Source: Actinomadura roseirufa
GTDB taxonomy: Bacteria > Actinomycetota > Actinomycetes > Streptosporangiales > Streptosporangiaceae
DNA length: 37,913 nt
Assembly: GCF_900659635.1 (NCBI RefSeq)
Contig: NZ_CAACVB010000054.1
Coordinates: forward strand, 1-37,913
Direction of reading: 5' to 3'
Notes under the pieces: model-generated
Seen by the model: only the letters and a program-made list of their open reading frames with translations
Told to the model about the DNA's origin: nothing
Database searches by the model: none
Made by a program: the position numbers and the translations under genes
Shown here: positions 7,133 to 15,596 of the stretch, in pieces
How the letters are laid out: every line of letters begins with the position of its first letter
Numbering within the stretch: the first letter of the stretch is position 1

Positions 7133-9901
7133 TCAGGTGACGGAGGAGTAGGCGACGACGCCGCGGCGCATGGCGTCCATGGCGCGGCGGGCCGTCTTGC
7201 GGATGTGGCTGTTGGCGGGGGCGGCGTCGGTGACCTGGCCGAGCAGGTCGAGGAGCTGCTTGACGGCGCGGACGAAGTCCCCCGCGGTCAGGTCGCTCTC
7301 CAGCAGCACCGCGTCGAGGTCGTCGCCCTTGGCCCACCGGTACGCCGTCCACGCGAACCCGAGGTCGGGTTCGCGCAGGAACGACACCCGGTTGTCCTTC
7401 TCGACGGCGTCGAGCTGCCCCCACAGCCCGACCATGGCGGCGAGGGCGTCCTGCGCGGCGCCGGGCGGGGTGCGCGGCGGGGTGGCGTCGTCGGGCTGCC
7501 GCGACTCGTACACCAGCGCCGACACGCACGCGGCGAGCTCGGCGTGGTCGAGGCGCTCCCACAACCCGGCGCGCAGGCTCTCGGCGGTGAGCAGGTCCAG
7601 CTCGTTGTAGATGCGGCCGAGGCGGCGGCCCTCGTCGGTGACGGAGTCGCCCCGCAGGTAGCCGAGCTGTTCCAGGACGGCGCAGACCCGGTCGAACGTG
7701 CGGGCGATCACCTGGGAGCGGCCCTCGACGCGGCGGCGCAGCTGCTCGGTCTCGCGCTCCAGGCGGAAGAACCGCTCGGCCCAGCGGGCGTGGTCCTCGC
7801 GCTGGTCGCAGCCGTGCACGGGGTGCCGGCGCAGCTCGGCGCGCAGCCCGGTGATCTCGGCGTCGTCGGCGGCGGGCGCGTCGCCGCGGGTGCGGCGCCG
7901 CTCCCCGGCGTCGCCCGGCACCTTGTTGCGCAGGGTGGAGGCGAGGTCGCGGCGGTCCTGCGGGTTGCGGGGACTGAACGACTTGGGGATGCGGATCCGG
8001 TCGACGGGCTCCACGGCGCGCGGGAAGTCCTGGACGGACAGCCGCTGCACCGACCGGGCGGCGGTCAGCACCAGCGGCGCGGGCCCGTCGGAGCGGCGCC
8101 CGACGCCCGGGTCCAGGACGACGGCGAGACCGGAGCGCCGCCCCGACGGCACGAGGATCACGTCGCCGGGCCGCAGGTGCTCCAGGGACTTGGCGGCCTC
8201 GGCGCGGCGCGCCGAGGACCGCTCCCTGGACATCTCCGCCTCCCGGTCCGACAGCCGCCGGCGCAGCGCCGCGTACTCCATGAAGTCGCCGAGGTGGCAG
8301 TCGGCGGCCTTGGCGTACCCGGCGAGGGCCTCCTCGTTCTTGCGGACCTGCCGGGCCAGGCCGACGACGGCGCGGTCGGCCTGGAACTGCGCGAACGACT
8401 CCTCCAGCAGGGTGCGGGCGCGTTCGACGCCGACGGCGCCGACGAGGTTCACGGCCATGTTGTAGGACGGCCGGAAGCTGGAGTTCAGCGGGTAGGTGCG
8501 GGTGCCGGCGAGCCCGGCGACCGACGCCGGCTCCACGCTCGGCCCCCACACGACGACGGCGTGGCCCTCCACGTCGATGCCGCGGCGCCCGGCCCGGCCC
8601 GTCAGCTGCGTGTACTCGCCGGGGGTGAGGTCGACGTGCGCCTCGCCGTTCCACTTGTCGAGCTTCTCGATCACCACGGTGCGGGCCGGCATGTTGATGC
8701 CGAGCGCGAGGGTCTCCGTCGCGAACACCGCCTTGATCACCCCGCGGGTGAACAGCTCCTCGACGATCTCCTTGAAGGTGGGGAGCATCCCGGCGTGGTG
8801 GGCGGCGACGCCGCGCTGCAGCGCGGCGAGGAAGTCGTCGTAGCCGAGGATCCGCAGGTCCTCGGCGGGAATGTCGGCGGTGCGCAGCTCCACGTGCGCG
8901 CGGATCTCCTCGGCCTCCTCCTTGGAGGTGAGCCGGATCCCCGCGTGCAGGCACTGCAGCACCGCGGCGTCGCAGCCGGCGCGGCTGAAGATGAACGTGA
9001 TCGCCGGGAGCAGCCCGGCGCGGTCCAGCCGCTCGATCACCTCGGGCCGGGCGGGCGGCCGGAACCGCTGCGGGCGCGGCGCGCGGCGGCGGCCGGTGCG
9101 CCGGCCCTGGTTGACCTTGGCGCGGCGGACCTCCTCGACCGCCATCCGCGTCAGCTGCGGGTTCAGGCGGGCCTGCCGGTCCCCGCCGCGGCCGGTGTCG
9201 ACGAACAGGTCGTACAGCCGGCTCCCGACGAGCATGTGCTGGAACAGCGGGACGGGCCGGTGCTCGTCGACGATCACGGCGGTGTCGCCGCGGACCTCGT
9301 GCAGCCACTCGCCGAACTCCTCGGCGTTGCTGACCGTCGCCGACAGCGCCACGATCCGCACCGAGTCCGGGACGTGGATGATGACCTCCTCCCAGACGGC
9401 GCCGCGGAACCGGTCGGCGAGGTAGTGCACCTCGTCCATGACCACGAACGCCAGCCCGGCGAGGGTCCGCGACCCCGCGTACAGCATGTTCCGCAGGACC
9501 TCGGTGGTCATGACGACGATGGGGGCCTCGCCGTTGACGCTGTTGTCGCCGGTGAGCAGGCCGACCTTCTCGGCCCCGTACCGGCGGACGAGGTCGGCGT
9601 ACTTCTGGTTCGACAGCGCCTTGATCGGCGTCGTGTAGAAGCACTTGGTGCCGCCGGTGAGCGCCAGGTGGACGGCGAACTCCCCCACGACGGTCTTGCC
9701 GGACCCGGTGGGCGCGGCGACGAGGACGCCGCTGCCGTCCTCCAGCGCCTGGCACGCCTCGAGCTGGAACTCGTCGAGCTCGAAGTCGTAGAGCGTGCGG
9801 AAGTCCAGCAGGGCCGGGCCGTGCCCGGCGGTGCGCTCGCGGTAGGCCGCGTACCGCTGCGCCGGGCTCTGCTCGGCCGACGTGGTGTCGGGGGTGGTCA
9901 T
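7133..9901 (-). CDS. helY: Ski2-like DEVH-box RNA helicase HelY
   Basis: A 922-residue superfamily 2 helicase. Motif I is APTGSGKT (about 63-70). Motif II is MDEVHYL (DEVH at 156-159). Motif III is LSATVSN (SAT at 187-189). Motif VI is QLTGRAGRRG after TETLALGINMPA. The first RecA domain is followed by a basic insertion (GRRTGRRRAPRPQRFR), and the C-terminal ~200 residues (from YNELDLLTAESLRAGLWERL) match the DSHCT helical domain of Ski2/Mtr4-type enzymes. Length and motif order are those of mycobacterial HelY. The pafB-pafC-tatA-tatC-helY order is conserved in actinobacteria. The ATG at 9901 lies 7 nt after a TAGGCT box and has no ribosome site, so it is probably transcribed separately from tatC as a leaderless mRNA. 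Expected role: RNA unwinding or decay; the precise substrate is not established here. Confidence 0.93.
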   Translation of the reverse strand: MTTPDTTSAEQSPAQRYAAYRERTAGHGPALLDFRTLYDFELDEFQLEACQALEDGSGVLVAAPTGSGKTVVGEFAVHLALTGGTKCFYTTPIKALSNQKYADLVRRYGAEKVGLLTGDNSVNGEAPIVVMTTEVLRNMLYAGSRTLAGLAFVVMDEVHYLADRFRGAVWEEVIIHVPDSVRIVALSATVSNAEEFGEWLHEVRGDTAVIVDEHRPVPLFQHMLVGSRLYDLFVDTGRGGDRQARLNPQLTRMAVEEVRRAKVNQGRRTGRRRAPRPQRFRPPARPEVIERLDRAGLLPAITFIFSRAGCDAAVLQCLHAGIRLTSKEEAEEIRAHVELRTADIPAEDLRILGYDDFLAALQRGVAAHHAGMLPTFKEIVEELFTRGVIKAVFATETLALGINMPARTVVIEKLDKWNGEAHVDLTPGEYTQLTGRAGRRGIDVEGHAVVVWGPSVEPASVAGLAGTRTYPLNSSFRPSYNMAVNLVGAVGVERARTLLEESFAQFQADRAVVGLARQVRKNEEALAGYAKAADCHLGDFMEYAALRRRLSDREAEMSRERSSARRAEAAKSLEHLRPGDVILVPSGRRSGLAVVLDPGVGRRSDGPAPLVLTAARSVQRLSVQDFPRAVEPVDRIRIPKSFSPRNPQDRRDLASTLRNKVPGDAGERRRTRGDAPAADDAEITGLRAELRRHPVHGCDQREDHARWAERFFRLERETEQLRRRVEGRSQVIARTFDRVCAVLEQLGYLRGDSVTDEGRRLGRIYNELDLLTAESLRAGLWERLDHAELAACVSALVYESRQPDDATPPRTPPGAAQDALAAMVGLWGQLDAVEKDNRVSFLREPDLGFAWTAYRWAKGDDLDAVLLESDLTAGDFVRAVKQLLDLLGQVTDAAPANSHIRKTARRAMDAMRRGVVAYSSVT

Positions 9902-9908
9902 GTCTTCG

Positions 9909-9914
9909 AGCCTA
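9909..9914 (-). promoter_or_regulatory. -10 box TAGGCT of helY, leaderless
   Basis: TAGGCT (read on the minus strand) is followed by 7 nt and then the ATG at 9901, so transcription should begin at or next to the start codon. No Shine-Dalgarno sequence fits in between, and no clear -35 is seen. Confidence 0.5.
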
Positions 9915-9991
9915 CGGTTTCGACCGGCTCGATTCCCAATTCGGGGCGGGTTTGCCCGCCCCGGTTCCGGCGGGCCGGACGCCGGGCCCGA

Positions 9992-10864
9992 TCAGCGGGT
10001 GCGGCGTTCGCCCTTCTCCAGCTCGGCGTCGATCGCCGCGAGGTCCAGCGGGGACGCCTCGTCATCGGACAGGCTCTCGTGCTCGATGGGCCGCCGGCCG
10101 ATCCGCCGGTCGTGGACGAAGGCGATCAGCTCGGCGAACTCGAACAGCACCACGGTCGGCAGGGCCAGCGCCAGCATCGTGAACGGGTCCTGGCTGGGCG
10201 TGGCGACGGCCGCGAACACGAACACGCCGAAGATCAGCAGCCGGCGGGACTTGCGGATCCGCTCGTGGGTGAGGACACCGACGAGGTTGAGCATGACCAC
10301 GAACAGCGGCAGCTCGAACGTCAGGCCGAAGATGAACAGCATCGCCTGCGCGTAGCCGAGGTAGTCCTGCACGCCGACCAGGACCTGCGTGTCGCCGGGC
10401 GCGAGCCCGATGAAGATCTTCAGGCCCTTGTCCATCGTCATGTAGGCCAGCGCGCCGCCGGCCAGGAACAGCGGCACCGCCGCGCACATGAACACGTACG
10501 TCCAGCGGCGCTCGCGCCGGTACAGCCCGGGCGCGACGAACGCCCAGATCTGGTAGAGCCAGATCGGCGAGGAGATCAGCGCCCCGAAGATCAGCGCGAC
10601 CTTCAGGTGGACGAAGAAGCCGTCGAAGATGCCGTGCACGACCAGGTCGCACTTGCCCGCGATGCAGTGCTCGGGCGGGATGCGGGTGTAGGGCTCCTTG
10701 ATGAAGTCCCAGATCGGGCCGAAGAAGACCCAGCCGACGATCCCGCCCGCGACCAGCCCGAGGATCGCCTTGATGAGCCGGTTGCGCAGCTCACGGAGGT
10801 GCTCCATGAGGGGCATGCGGCCGTCGGGGGCGGCGCTGCGCCGGGAAATCTTCACAGTAGGCAT
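9992..10864 (-). CDS. tatC: twin-arginine translocase subunit TatC
   Basis: A 290-residue polytopic protein of the expected length. The N-terminal motif MPLMEHLRELRNRLIKAI is the TatC signature (HLxELRxR), which helps recognise the twin-arginine signal peptide. Six hydrophobic spans follow, with PxxF/Y-like segments such as PYTRIPPEHC and KVALIFGALISSPIWLYQIWAFVAPGLYRRER, the latter highly conserved. The last ~50 residues (after FAELIAFVHDRRIGRRP) are a charged cytoplasmic tail. It forms the receptor core of the Tat export channel together with TatA. It lies 117 bp downstream of tatA on the same strand and is probably in the same transcript. The start at 10864 has only a weak GAG upstream; translation could also begin at the Met of MPLMEHL. 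Confidence 0.95.
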   Translation of the reverse strand: MPTVKISRRSAAPDGRMPLMEHLRELRNRLIKAILGLVAGGIVGWVFFGPIWDFIKEPYTRIPPEHCIAGKCDLVVHGIFDGFFVHLKVALIFGALISSPIWLYQIWAFVAPGLYRRERRWTYVFMCAAVPLFLAGGALAYMTMDKGLKIFIGLAPGDTQVLVGVQDYLGYAQAMLFIFGLTFELPLFVVMLNLVGVLTHERIRKSRRLLIFGVFVFAAVATPSQDPFTMLALALPTVVLFEFAELIAFVHDRRIGRRPIEHESLSDDEASPLDLAAIDAELEKGERRTR

Positions 10865-10981
10865 TCGGGTTCTCGGGTCGGCGGGGGCGGATGGCGATCG
10901 GGTGCGCGCTCCGCGCGGCCCGGCCTGCGGCCCGTGGGCACGCGGGCGGCGGGCGGGAGCACGGCGGGGCGGCGGGCCCGG

Positions 10982-11347
10982 TCAGCCCTTGCGGACCTGG
11001 CCGGGGTCGGACACCGGGACACCCTGGATCGGCTCGCCGGAGGCCAGCGCGCCGCGGCTGCGGGGCACGCCGGTGTCGGCCGCGGCCTCGCGCTCGAGCC
11101 GGGCGGCCTCCTCGCGCAGCCGCGCGGCCCTCTCCCGGGCCTCGACGCCGGAATCCTGCTGCTGGGCCTGGGCCGCCTGCGCGTCCTTGGGGGCGTCATC
11201 GTCGTCGTGCAGGCCCTTGGTCTCGGCCTTCAGGATCCGCGCGGACTTGCCCAGGGAACGGGCGAGCTGCGGCAGCTTCGCCGATCCGAACAACAGCAGT
11301 ACGACCGCCAGAATGATCAGAATCTCGGTCGAGCCAAGTCCAGCCAT
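10982..11347 (-). CDS. tatA: twin-arginine translocase subunit TatA/E
   Basis: A 121-residue protein. The N-terminus MAGLGSTEILIILAVVLLLFG is the single TatA membrane helix, followed by the hinge G-S-A-K-L-P and the amphipathic helix LPQLARSLGKSARILKAETKG. The C-terminal ~75 residues form a charged, probably coiled or disordered cytoplasmic tail (EARERAARLREEAARLEREA) longer than in enterobacterial TatA. It oligomerises to form the export pore recruited by TatC. AGAGG lies 6 nt before the ATG. The gene sits 26 nt after the small membrane-protein gene and 117 nt before tatC, consistent with one pafBC-tatAC transcript. Confidence 0.95.
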   Translation of the reverse strand: MAGLGSTEILIILAVVLLLFGSAKLPQLARSLGKSARILKAETKGLHDDDDAPKDAQAAQAQQQDSGVEARERAARLREEAARLEREAAADTGVPRSRGALASGEPIQGVPVSDPGQVRKG

Positions 11348-11373
11348 GAGTGTCCTCTTCAGCAGATCGGTCC

Positions 11374-11622
11374 TCAGGACGATCGTACGCCGTCCCCGGG
11401 CGGTTGTGACGACTGTGCCCCCTGAAGATAAGTCAGTTCATCACGAAGCGCCGACTGTTTCGGCACCAGCCGCCGCTTGGTGCGTTCCAGTTCACGTCCG
11501 AACCGGCGAACGCCCAGGTAGAGGCGAAATGAGCAGTAGGCGAGAACTGCCAGTCCCGCGAAACCCAGCGTCACCGCCACCGGAATCCATGCCACGTCCG
11601 TCACGGTAGCCGACCCCGTCAC
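11374..11622 (-). CDS. small single-span membrane protein between pafC and tatA
   Basis: An 82-residue protein if it starts at the GTG at 11622. That GTG overlaps the pafC stop in a GTGA tetranucleotide, so it is likely translationally coupled. A second GTG at 11604 would give 76 residues. After a short N-terminus there is one hydrophobic helix (IPVAVTLGFAGLAVLAYCSF, about 12-32). A basic helix that may form a coiled coil follows (LYLGVRRFGRELERTKRRLV), with a polar tail ending VRSS. It resembles no enzyme I know. Its position between pafC and tatA is conserved-looking but unexplained. It could be a membrane-associated partner of the Tat system or of PafBC; this is speculation from context. 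Confidence 0.7.
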   Translation of the reverse strand: MTGSATVTDVAWIPVAVTLGFAGLAVLAYCSFRLYLGVRRFGRELERTKRRLVPKQSALRDELTYLQGAQSSQPPGDGVRSS

Positions 11623-12692
11623 GCCATGTCGTACAGCGCCAGCGCGCGGGACGCGTCGTCGCGGACGCCCTCGGCCAGCGACGCGGGCGACACCACCCGG
11701 CCCTGGTCGCCCAGCCGCAGCGCCAGGCCCCGCACCCACCGGGTGTCGGGCGTGCGCAGCACCACCCGCAGCCGCCCCTCCCCCAACTCATCGACGCTCT
11801 CGCACGGGTAGTAGTCGGCGACCCACCGGCCGGTCGGCGTCAGCTCGAGCGTGACCCGCACGTCCCGCGGCGACGGCCGGAACAGCCCGGCGTCCACGTC
11901 GATCGGCTCGGCCTCCGCCGGGACCTGCGCGGGCACGTCCAGCACCGTCAGCCCCGCGATCCGGTCGAGCTTGAACAGCCGCACCGCCTCCGCGCGGCGG
12001 CACCACCCCTCCAGGTACGTCGTGCCCTCCACCACCAGCAGCCGCATCGGGTCCACGTCGCGCTCGGTGTTCTCGTCGCGCGCCGGGACGTAGTAGGTGA
12101 GGTGCACGCGGCGGCCCGCGCCGATCGCCTCCCGCAGCCGCCCGAGCAGGGTCGGCGCGCCGTCGGGCCCGGCGCCGCCGCGGGCGTCGACCTCGACGGC
12201 GACCTTGCTGCTGACCTCCGCCGCGGCGCCCGCCGCGCCCTCCAGCTTGGCGATCACCCGGCTGAGCGCGTCCCGATCGTGCAGGTCGTGCAGGTCGGGG
12301 ACGCCCGCCAGCATCCGCAGCGCCACCAGCAGCGCGCTGGCCTCGTCGACCTTCAGCCGCAGCGGCCGCGCGATCGACTCCGCCTCCGCGACGGTGATCT
12401 CCCCGCCCTCGTAGGACAGGTCGATCGGGCAGTACGGGTCGGGGGCGCGCAGCTCCACGCACCACAGCAGGTTCAGGTCGTCGATCAGCTGCTTCTCGGT
12501 CACCCCGAACGCCTCGGCGGCCTCCCCGAGCAGGACCGAGTCGCGGTTCACCACGTACGGCACCAGCGCCAGGAGCCGCGCCAGCCGATCGGTGGACGTG
12601 GTCGCCGCGGGCCTGGTCCTCGCCGTTCCCCTCGCCGGACCCCTGGCCGCGCCCTTCACCGTGTCCTTTGTGCCCTTCGCCGTGTCGTTCAC
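11619..12692 (-). CDS. pafC: WYL-domain transcriptional regulator PafC
   Basis: About 357 residues. An N-terminal winged HTH (TDRLARLLALVPYVVNRDSVLLGEAAEAFGVTEKQLIDDLN) is followed by a linker, the WYL domain (REAIGAGRRVHLTYYVPARD... TTYLEGWCRRAEAVRLFKLDRI) and a WCX C-terminal extension (RVTLELTPTGRWVADYYP). With PafB it forms the heterodimeric activator of the RecA/LexA-independent DNA-damage response described in mycobacteria. I prefer the GTG at 12692, which has AGGGG 7 nt upstream. An ATG at 12707 overlaps the pafB stop as ATGA and would add five residues. Either way the gene is tightly coupled to pafB. The first ~35 residues are a basic, Thr/Lys/Ala-rich low-complexity leader not expected in the family. 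Confidence 0.92.
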   Translation of the reverse strand: MNDTAKGTKDTVKGAARGPARGTARTRPAATTSTDRLARLLALVPYVVNRDSVLLGEAAEAFGVTEKQLIDDLNLLWCVELRAPDPYCPIDLSYEGGEITVAEAESIARPLRLKVDEASALLVALRMLAGVPDLHDLHDRDALSRVIAKLEGAAGAAAEVSSKVAVEVDARGGAGPDGAPTLLGRLREAIGAGRRVHLTYYVPARDENTERDVDPMRLLVVEGTTYLEGWCRRAEAVRLFKLDRIAGLTVLDVPAQVPAEAEPIDVDAGLFRPSPRDVRVTLELTPTGRWVADYYPCESVDELGEGRLRVVLRTPDTRWVRGLALRLGDQGRVVSPASLAEGVRDDASRALALYDMA

Positions 12693-12703
12693 GGGGCCGC
12701 CCC

Positions 12704-13702
12704 TCATCGCCCGGTCACCGTCCCCGCGTCGTCGCGGCCGCACGCCGCCAGCACCGACTTCAGCTGCTGGATCACGGCCTCCCGCAGGTCCGGCGGGTCC
12801 AGCACCACGACGTCGTCGGCGAACCGCGCCAGGTAGGGCGCGAAACGGTCGACGTCGCGGAACGTCAGGACGGCCTCGTCCCAGGCGCCGCCGTCCACCG
12901 GCCGCACGTCCCTGGCCCAGCGCCGCGGCCCCTGCGCCGCGCCCGCCCGCAGCCGCACCGTCGCCGGCCGCGGCTCGCTCACCGGGTCGCCCCAGTCGAA
13001 CGCGATGCGCCGCACGTCGACGCCCTCGGGCACGATGACCGTGCCGTTCGGGCCGTCCGCGGCGACCTCGCCGGTGATGCGGCTGAGCCGGAACACGCGC
13101 TGCTCGTCGCGGTCGCGGTCGAACCCGACCACGTACCAGCGGCCGCGGCGGCTCACCACGCCCCACGGCTCCAGGTGCCGGCGCGCCGCCGACGTCCGCC
13201 CGATCCCCTGGTAGTCGAACGCGACCGGCCGCCCGTCGCGGACCGCCTCCCACAGCGCGGGGAACGCCGGGTCTCCGGTGTTCACCCGCGGCTCGATCCC
13301 GACGGCCGCGGCCGCGTCGGTCTCCACCCCGGCCGCGCGCAGCTTCAGCAGCGCCCCGGAGGCCGCCTCCGCCATGCTCGCGCGCTGCCACACCCGCTCC
13401 GCCAGGCCGAGCACCGCCGCCTCGTCCGGCGTCAGGTGGATGTCGGGCAGCTCGTAGGCCTGCGGCGGGATCCGGTAGCCGATCTCCTCGCCGCCCCCGC
13501 CCTGCTGGTCGCTGCCCACCTCCAGCGGGACGCCGAGCTCGCGCAACTCCTCCTTGTCGCGCTCGAACATCCGTTTGAACGCCTCGTCGGAGTCGGGGTA
13601 GCCGGGCACCGCCCGGCGGATCTGCTCGGCGGTCAGGAACCGCCGGGTCGCGAGCAGGCAGACCACCAGGTTGAGCAGCCGCTCGGTCTTGCGCCGTGAC
13701 AT
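12704..13702 (-). CDS. pafB: WYL-domain transcriptional regulator PafB
   Basis: A 332-residue protein. The winged HTH is at residues 1-65 (SRRKTERLLNLVVCLLATRRFLTAEQIRRAVPGY... FKRMFERDKEELRELGVPL). A long helical linker follows (TPDEAAVLGLAERVWQ), then the WYL domain (ALWEAVRDGRPVAFDYQGIG... GRWYVVGFDRDRDEQRVFRLSRI) and a WCX region (VRLRAGAAQGPRRWARDV). It partners with PafC as DNA-damage activator. The ATG at 13702 is chosen because AAGGGGG lies 6-12 nt upstream; an in-frame GTG at 13726 lacks support. TAGCGT at 13725-13730 fits a -10, giving a ~16-nt leader. First gene of the pafB-pafC-(small membrane protein)-tatA-tatC set, divergent from the DUF3866 gene. Confidence 0.93.
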   Translation of the reverse strand: MSRRKTERLLNLVVCLLATRRFLTAEQIRRAVPGYPDSDEAFKRMFERDKEELRELGVPLEVGSDQQGGGGEEIGYRIPPQAYELPDIHLTPDEAAVLGLAERVWQRASMAEAASGALLKLRAAGVETDAAAAVGIEPRVNTGDPAFPALWEAVRDGRPVAFDYQGIGRTSAARRHLEPWGVVSRRGRWYVVGFDRDRDEQRVFRLSRITGEVAADGPNGTVIVPEGVDVRRIAFDWGDPVSEPRPATVRLRAGAAQGPRRWARDVRPVDGGAWDEAVLTFRDVDRFAPYLARFADDVVVLDPPDLREAVIQQLKSVLAACGRDDAGTVTGR

Positions 13703-13724
13703 TGGACCCCCTTCCCCGGCGGAC

Positions 13725-13730
13725 ACGCTA
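13725..13730 (-). promoter_or_regulatory. candidate -10 box TAGCGT of pafB
   Basis: TAGCGT on the minus strand places transcription start near 13718, leaving a short leader that carries the GGAAGGGGG ribosome site. No convincing -35 is visible. Confidence 0.4.
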
Positions 13731-13944
13731 CCGGACCCGCGCCCGGCTCCTGCGGGAGTTGGATGACATGGCGGTCATGCACGGGTTCCGGTGGCCCGCC
13801 CGACACGCACCGCGCCCACCGTCCCACCCCCGCGGCCACTCCGCGGACACCGCCGCGAACCCCTCCGAACGCCCCTGACCTGGGGTGCGCGCCGGCCGCA
13901 CCCCGCCAACCGGCGATCCCGCCTCCCCCGGCCGGGAAGGGCGC

Positions 13945-13950
13945 TACGTT
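13945..13950 (+). promoter_or_regulatory. -10 box TACGTT of the DUF3866 gene, leaderless
   Basis: TACGTT is followed by 7 nt and then the GTG at 13958, so the mRNA should begin at the start codon. There is no ribosome site. Confidence 0.45.
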
Positions 13951-13957
13951 GGCCGGT

Positions 13958-15040
13958 GTGATCCGATGGCGCAAAGGCACGGTCGAGGGCATCCGCCGCG
14001 AATGGTCCGGGGCGGTCGAACTGAACGTCGCGATCGAGGGCGACGGCGCGCACCGCGCGCTGGCCTACCCCGCCCTGGTCGGGCGCCCCGAACCGGGCGA
14101 CACCGTCCTTCTCAACACCACGGCCCTGGCCATGGGCCTCGGCACCGGCGGCTACGCCATGGTCGTCGCGGTCCCCGACCGGCTCCCGCCCGACCCCACC
14201 GGCCCCGGGCACCTGGTCAAGGCCCGCTACACCCCGCTGCAGGCCACCGTCCTCGGCGCCGACGAGCAGGACTCCCCCCACCACGCCGTCCTCCGCGACG
14301 CCGACTCCCTCGGCGGCATGCCCGTCATCGTCGCCGACCTGCACTCCGCCCTCCCGCCGATCCTCGCCGGCCTGCTCGCCGCCCGGCCCGGCACCCGCGT
14401 CGTGTACCTCATGCCGGACGGCGGAGCGCTGCCGTCCTGGTTCTCCATGTCCATCGCCCGCCTCAAGGAGGCCGGGGCCCTCGCCGCCACCGTCACCGCC
14501 GGCCAGGCCTTCGGCGGCGACCTGGAGGCCGTCACCGTCCACACCGGCCTGCTCGCCGCGCGCCTGGTCCTGGACGCCGACGCCGTCGTCCTCGCGCAGG
14601 GCCCCGGCAACCTCGGCACCGGCACCACCTGGGGGTTCTCCGGCGTGTCCGCCGGCGAGGCCGTCAACGCCGCCTCCGTCCTGCGCGGCCGCCCCGTCGG
14701 CTCGCTGCGCGTCAGCGAGGGCGACCTGCGCGAGCGCCACATCGGCGTCTCCCACCACTGCCTCACCGCCTACGGCCGCGTCGCGCTGGCCCGCGCCGAC
14801 ATCCCCGTCCCCGAACTCGGCGGGCCGTTCGGAGCCCGCGTCGCCGCCGAGGCCGCGCCGCTCGGCGAGCGCCACGCCCTCGTCCCCGTGGCCGTGGACG
14901 GCCTGCACGAGACGCTGCGGGCCGCGGAGAAGGACTGGGGCGTCCGGCTGTCCACGATGGGACGACGCCTGGACGAGGACCTCGCCTACTTCCTCACGGC
15001 CGCCGCCGCGGGCCGCCACACCGCCGCCCTGCTCGGCTGA
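13958..15040 (+). CDS. DUF3866-family protein
   Basis: A 360-residue protein. I place the start at the GTG at 13958 (M-I-R-W-R-K-G-T-V-E-G). The frame upstream to 13763 is Pro/Arg-rich noise, and a TACGTT box sits 7 nt before this GTG. The protein resembles DUF3866, an uncharacterised actinobacterial family: an N-terminal small beta domain (EWSGAVELNVAIEG... YPALVGRPEPGDTVLLNTTALAMGLGTGGYAMVV) followed by a larger alpha/beta part with PVIVADLHSALPP, RVVYLMPDGGALP and the Gly-rich AQGPGNLGTGTTWGFSGV. The latter looks like a ligand or substrate loop. No signal peptide or membrane span. It is divergent from pafB with a 255-bp shared upstream region. The family assignment is from memory of sequence style and context. 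The function is unknown. Confidence 0.78.
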   Translation: MIRWRKGTVEGIRREWSGAVELNVAIEGDGAHRALAYPALVGRPEPGDTVLLNTTALAMGLGTGGYAMVVAVPDRLPPDPTGPGHLVKARYTPLQATVLGADEQDSPHHAVLRDADSLGGMPVIVADLHSALPPILAGLLAARPGTRVVYLMPDGGALPSWFSMSIARLKEAGALAATVTAGQAFGGDLEAVTVHTGLLAARLVLDADAVVLAQGPGNLGTGTTWGFSGVSAGEAVNAASVLRGRPVGSLRVSEGDLRERHIGVSHHCLTAYGRVALARADIPVPELGGPFGARVAAEAAPLGERHALVPVAVDGLHETLRAAEKDWGVRLSTMGRRLDEDLAYFLTAAAAGRHTAALLG

Positions 15041-15071
15041 CACGCCCCGCCCGGGGCAGGGCCGAACGCGC

Positions 15072-15563
15072 TCAGGCGGTGGCCGTCTCCGTCTCCGCCG
15101 CCTCCCCCGCCCCGTAGGCGGAGCCGAAGGTGAACGCGCGCGGCGAAGGACCCATGGACCGCAGCAGGGCGAGGCGCTCCATCGCCTCCCCCACCGACGG
15201 GACGTGCCCGGCCGGGATCCACCACAGCACCAGATGCGCGTCCGCGTGCCGATGGAACCACTCCCGGCGCCGGCGCATCGTCTCCAGGTGCCCGCTGCGG
15301 TAGACGAAGTCCCACAGCGACTCCCGCGACTCCCACACCGAGAAGTTGATGATCACGTCGGCGCCGGCGGGACGCATTCCCGTCGCGTCGGGCCGCCCCT
15401 CCTCGACGAGGCGCCACACGAACCCCGGCGCGCCGTCGGCCAGCGCGTTCATGGGGTCGAGCAGGGCGACGAAGTCCACCATGCCGGGATCGTCCAGGGG
15501 AAGGCGGAGGGTGGCGACGTTGAACTGGGCGAGGTGAAAGCTCGCGGGGGCGTCCGGGGTCAT
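15072..15563 (-). CDS. DUF3291-family protein
   Basis: A 163-residue protein. The pattern FHLAQFNVATLRLPLDDP at the N-terminus, APGFVWRLVEEG, then INFSVWESRESLWDFVYRSGH and RRREWFHRHADAHLVLWWIPAGH is that of DUF3291, a ferredoxin-like/dimeric alpha-beta-barrel fold related to monooxygenase-type domains. The ATG at 15563 is preferred, with GGAG 8 nt upstream; a GTG at 15572 would add three residues. No cofactor motif is obvious; conserved Trp/His residues line the probable pocket. It lies 33 nt downstream of the regulator at 15597 on the same strand, so the two probably form an operon. Activity unknown. Confidence 0.82.
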   Translation of the reverse strand: MTPDAPASFHLAQFNVATLRLPLDDPGMVDFVALLDPMNALADGAPGFVWRLVEEGRPDATGMRPAGADVIINFSVWESRESLWDFVYRSGHLETMRRRREWFHRHADAHLVLWWIPAGHVPSVGEAMERLALLRSMGPSPRAFTFGSAYGAGEAAETETATA

Positions 15564-15596
15564 GCCGCCCACTCCACCACGTCGTCCACTTCTATG

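Noticed and set aside
6923..11425. 1500-codon plus-strand open frame opposite helY, tatC and tatA
   Set aside because: Antisense shadow caused by GC-rich third positions; the minus strand carries complete helicase and Tat motifs.
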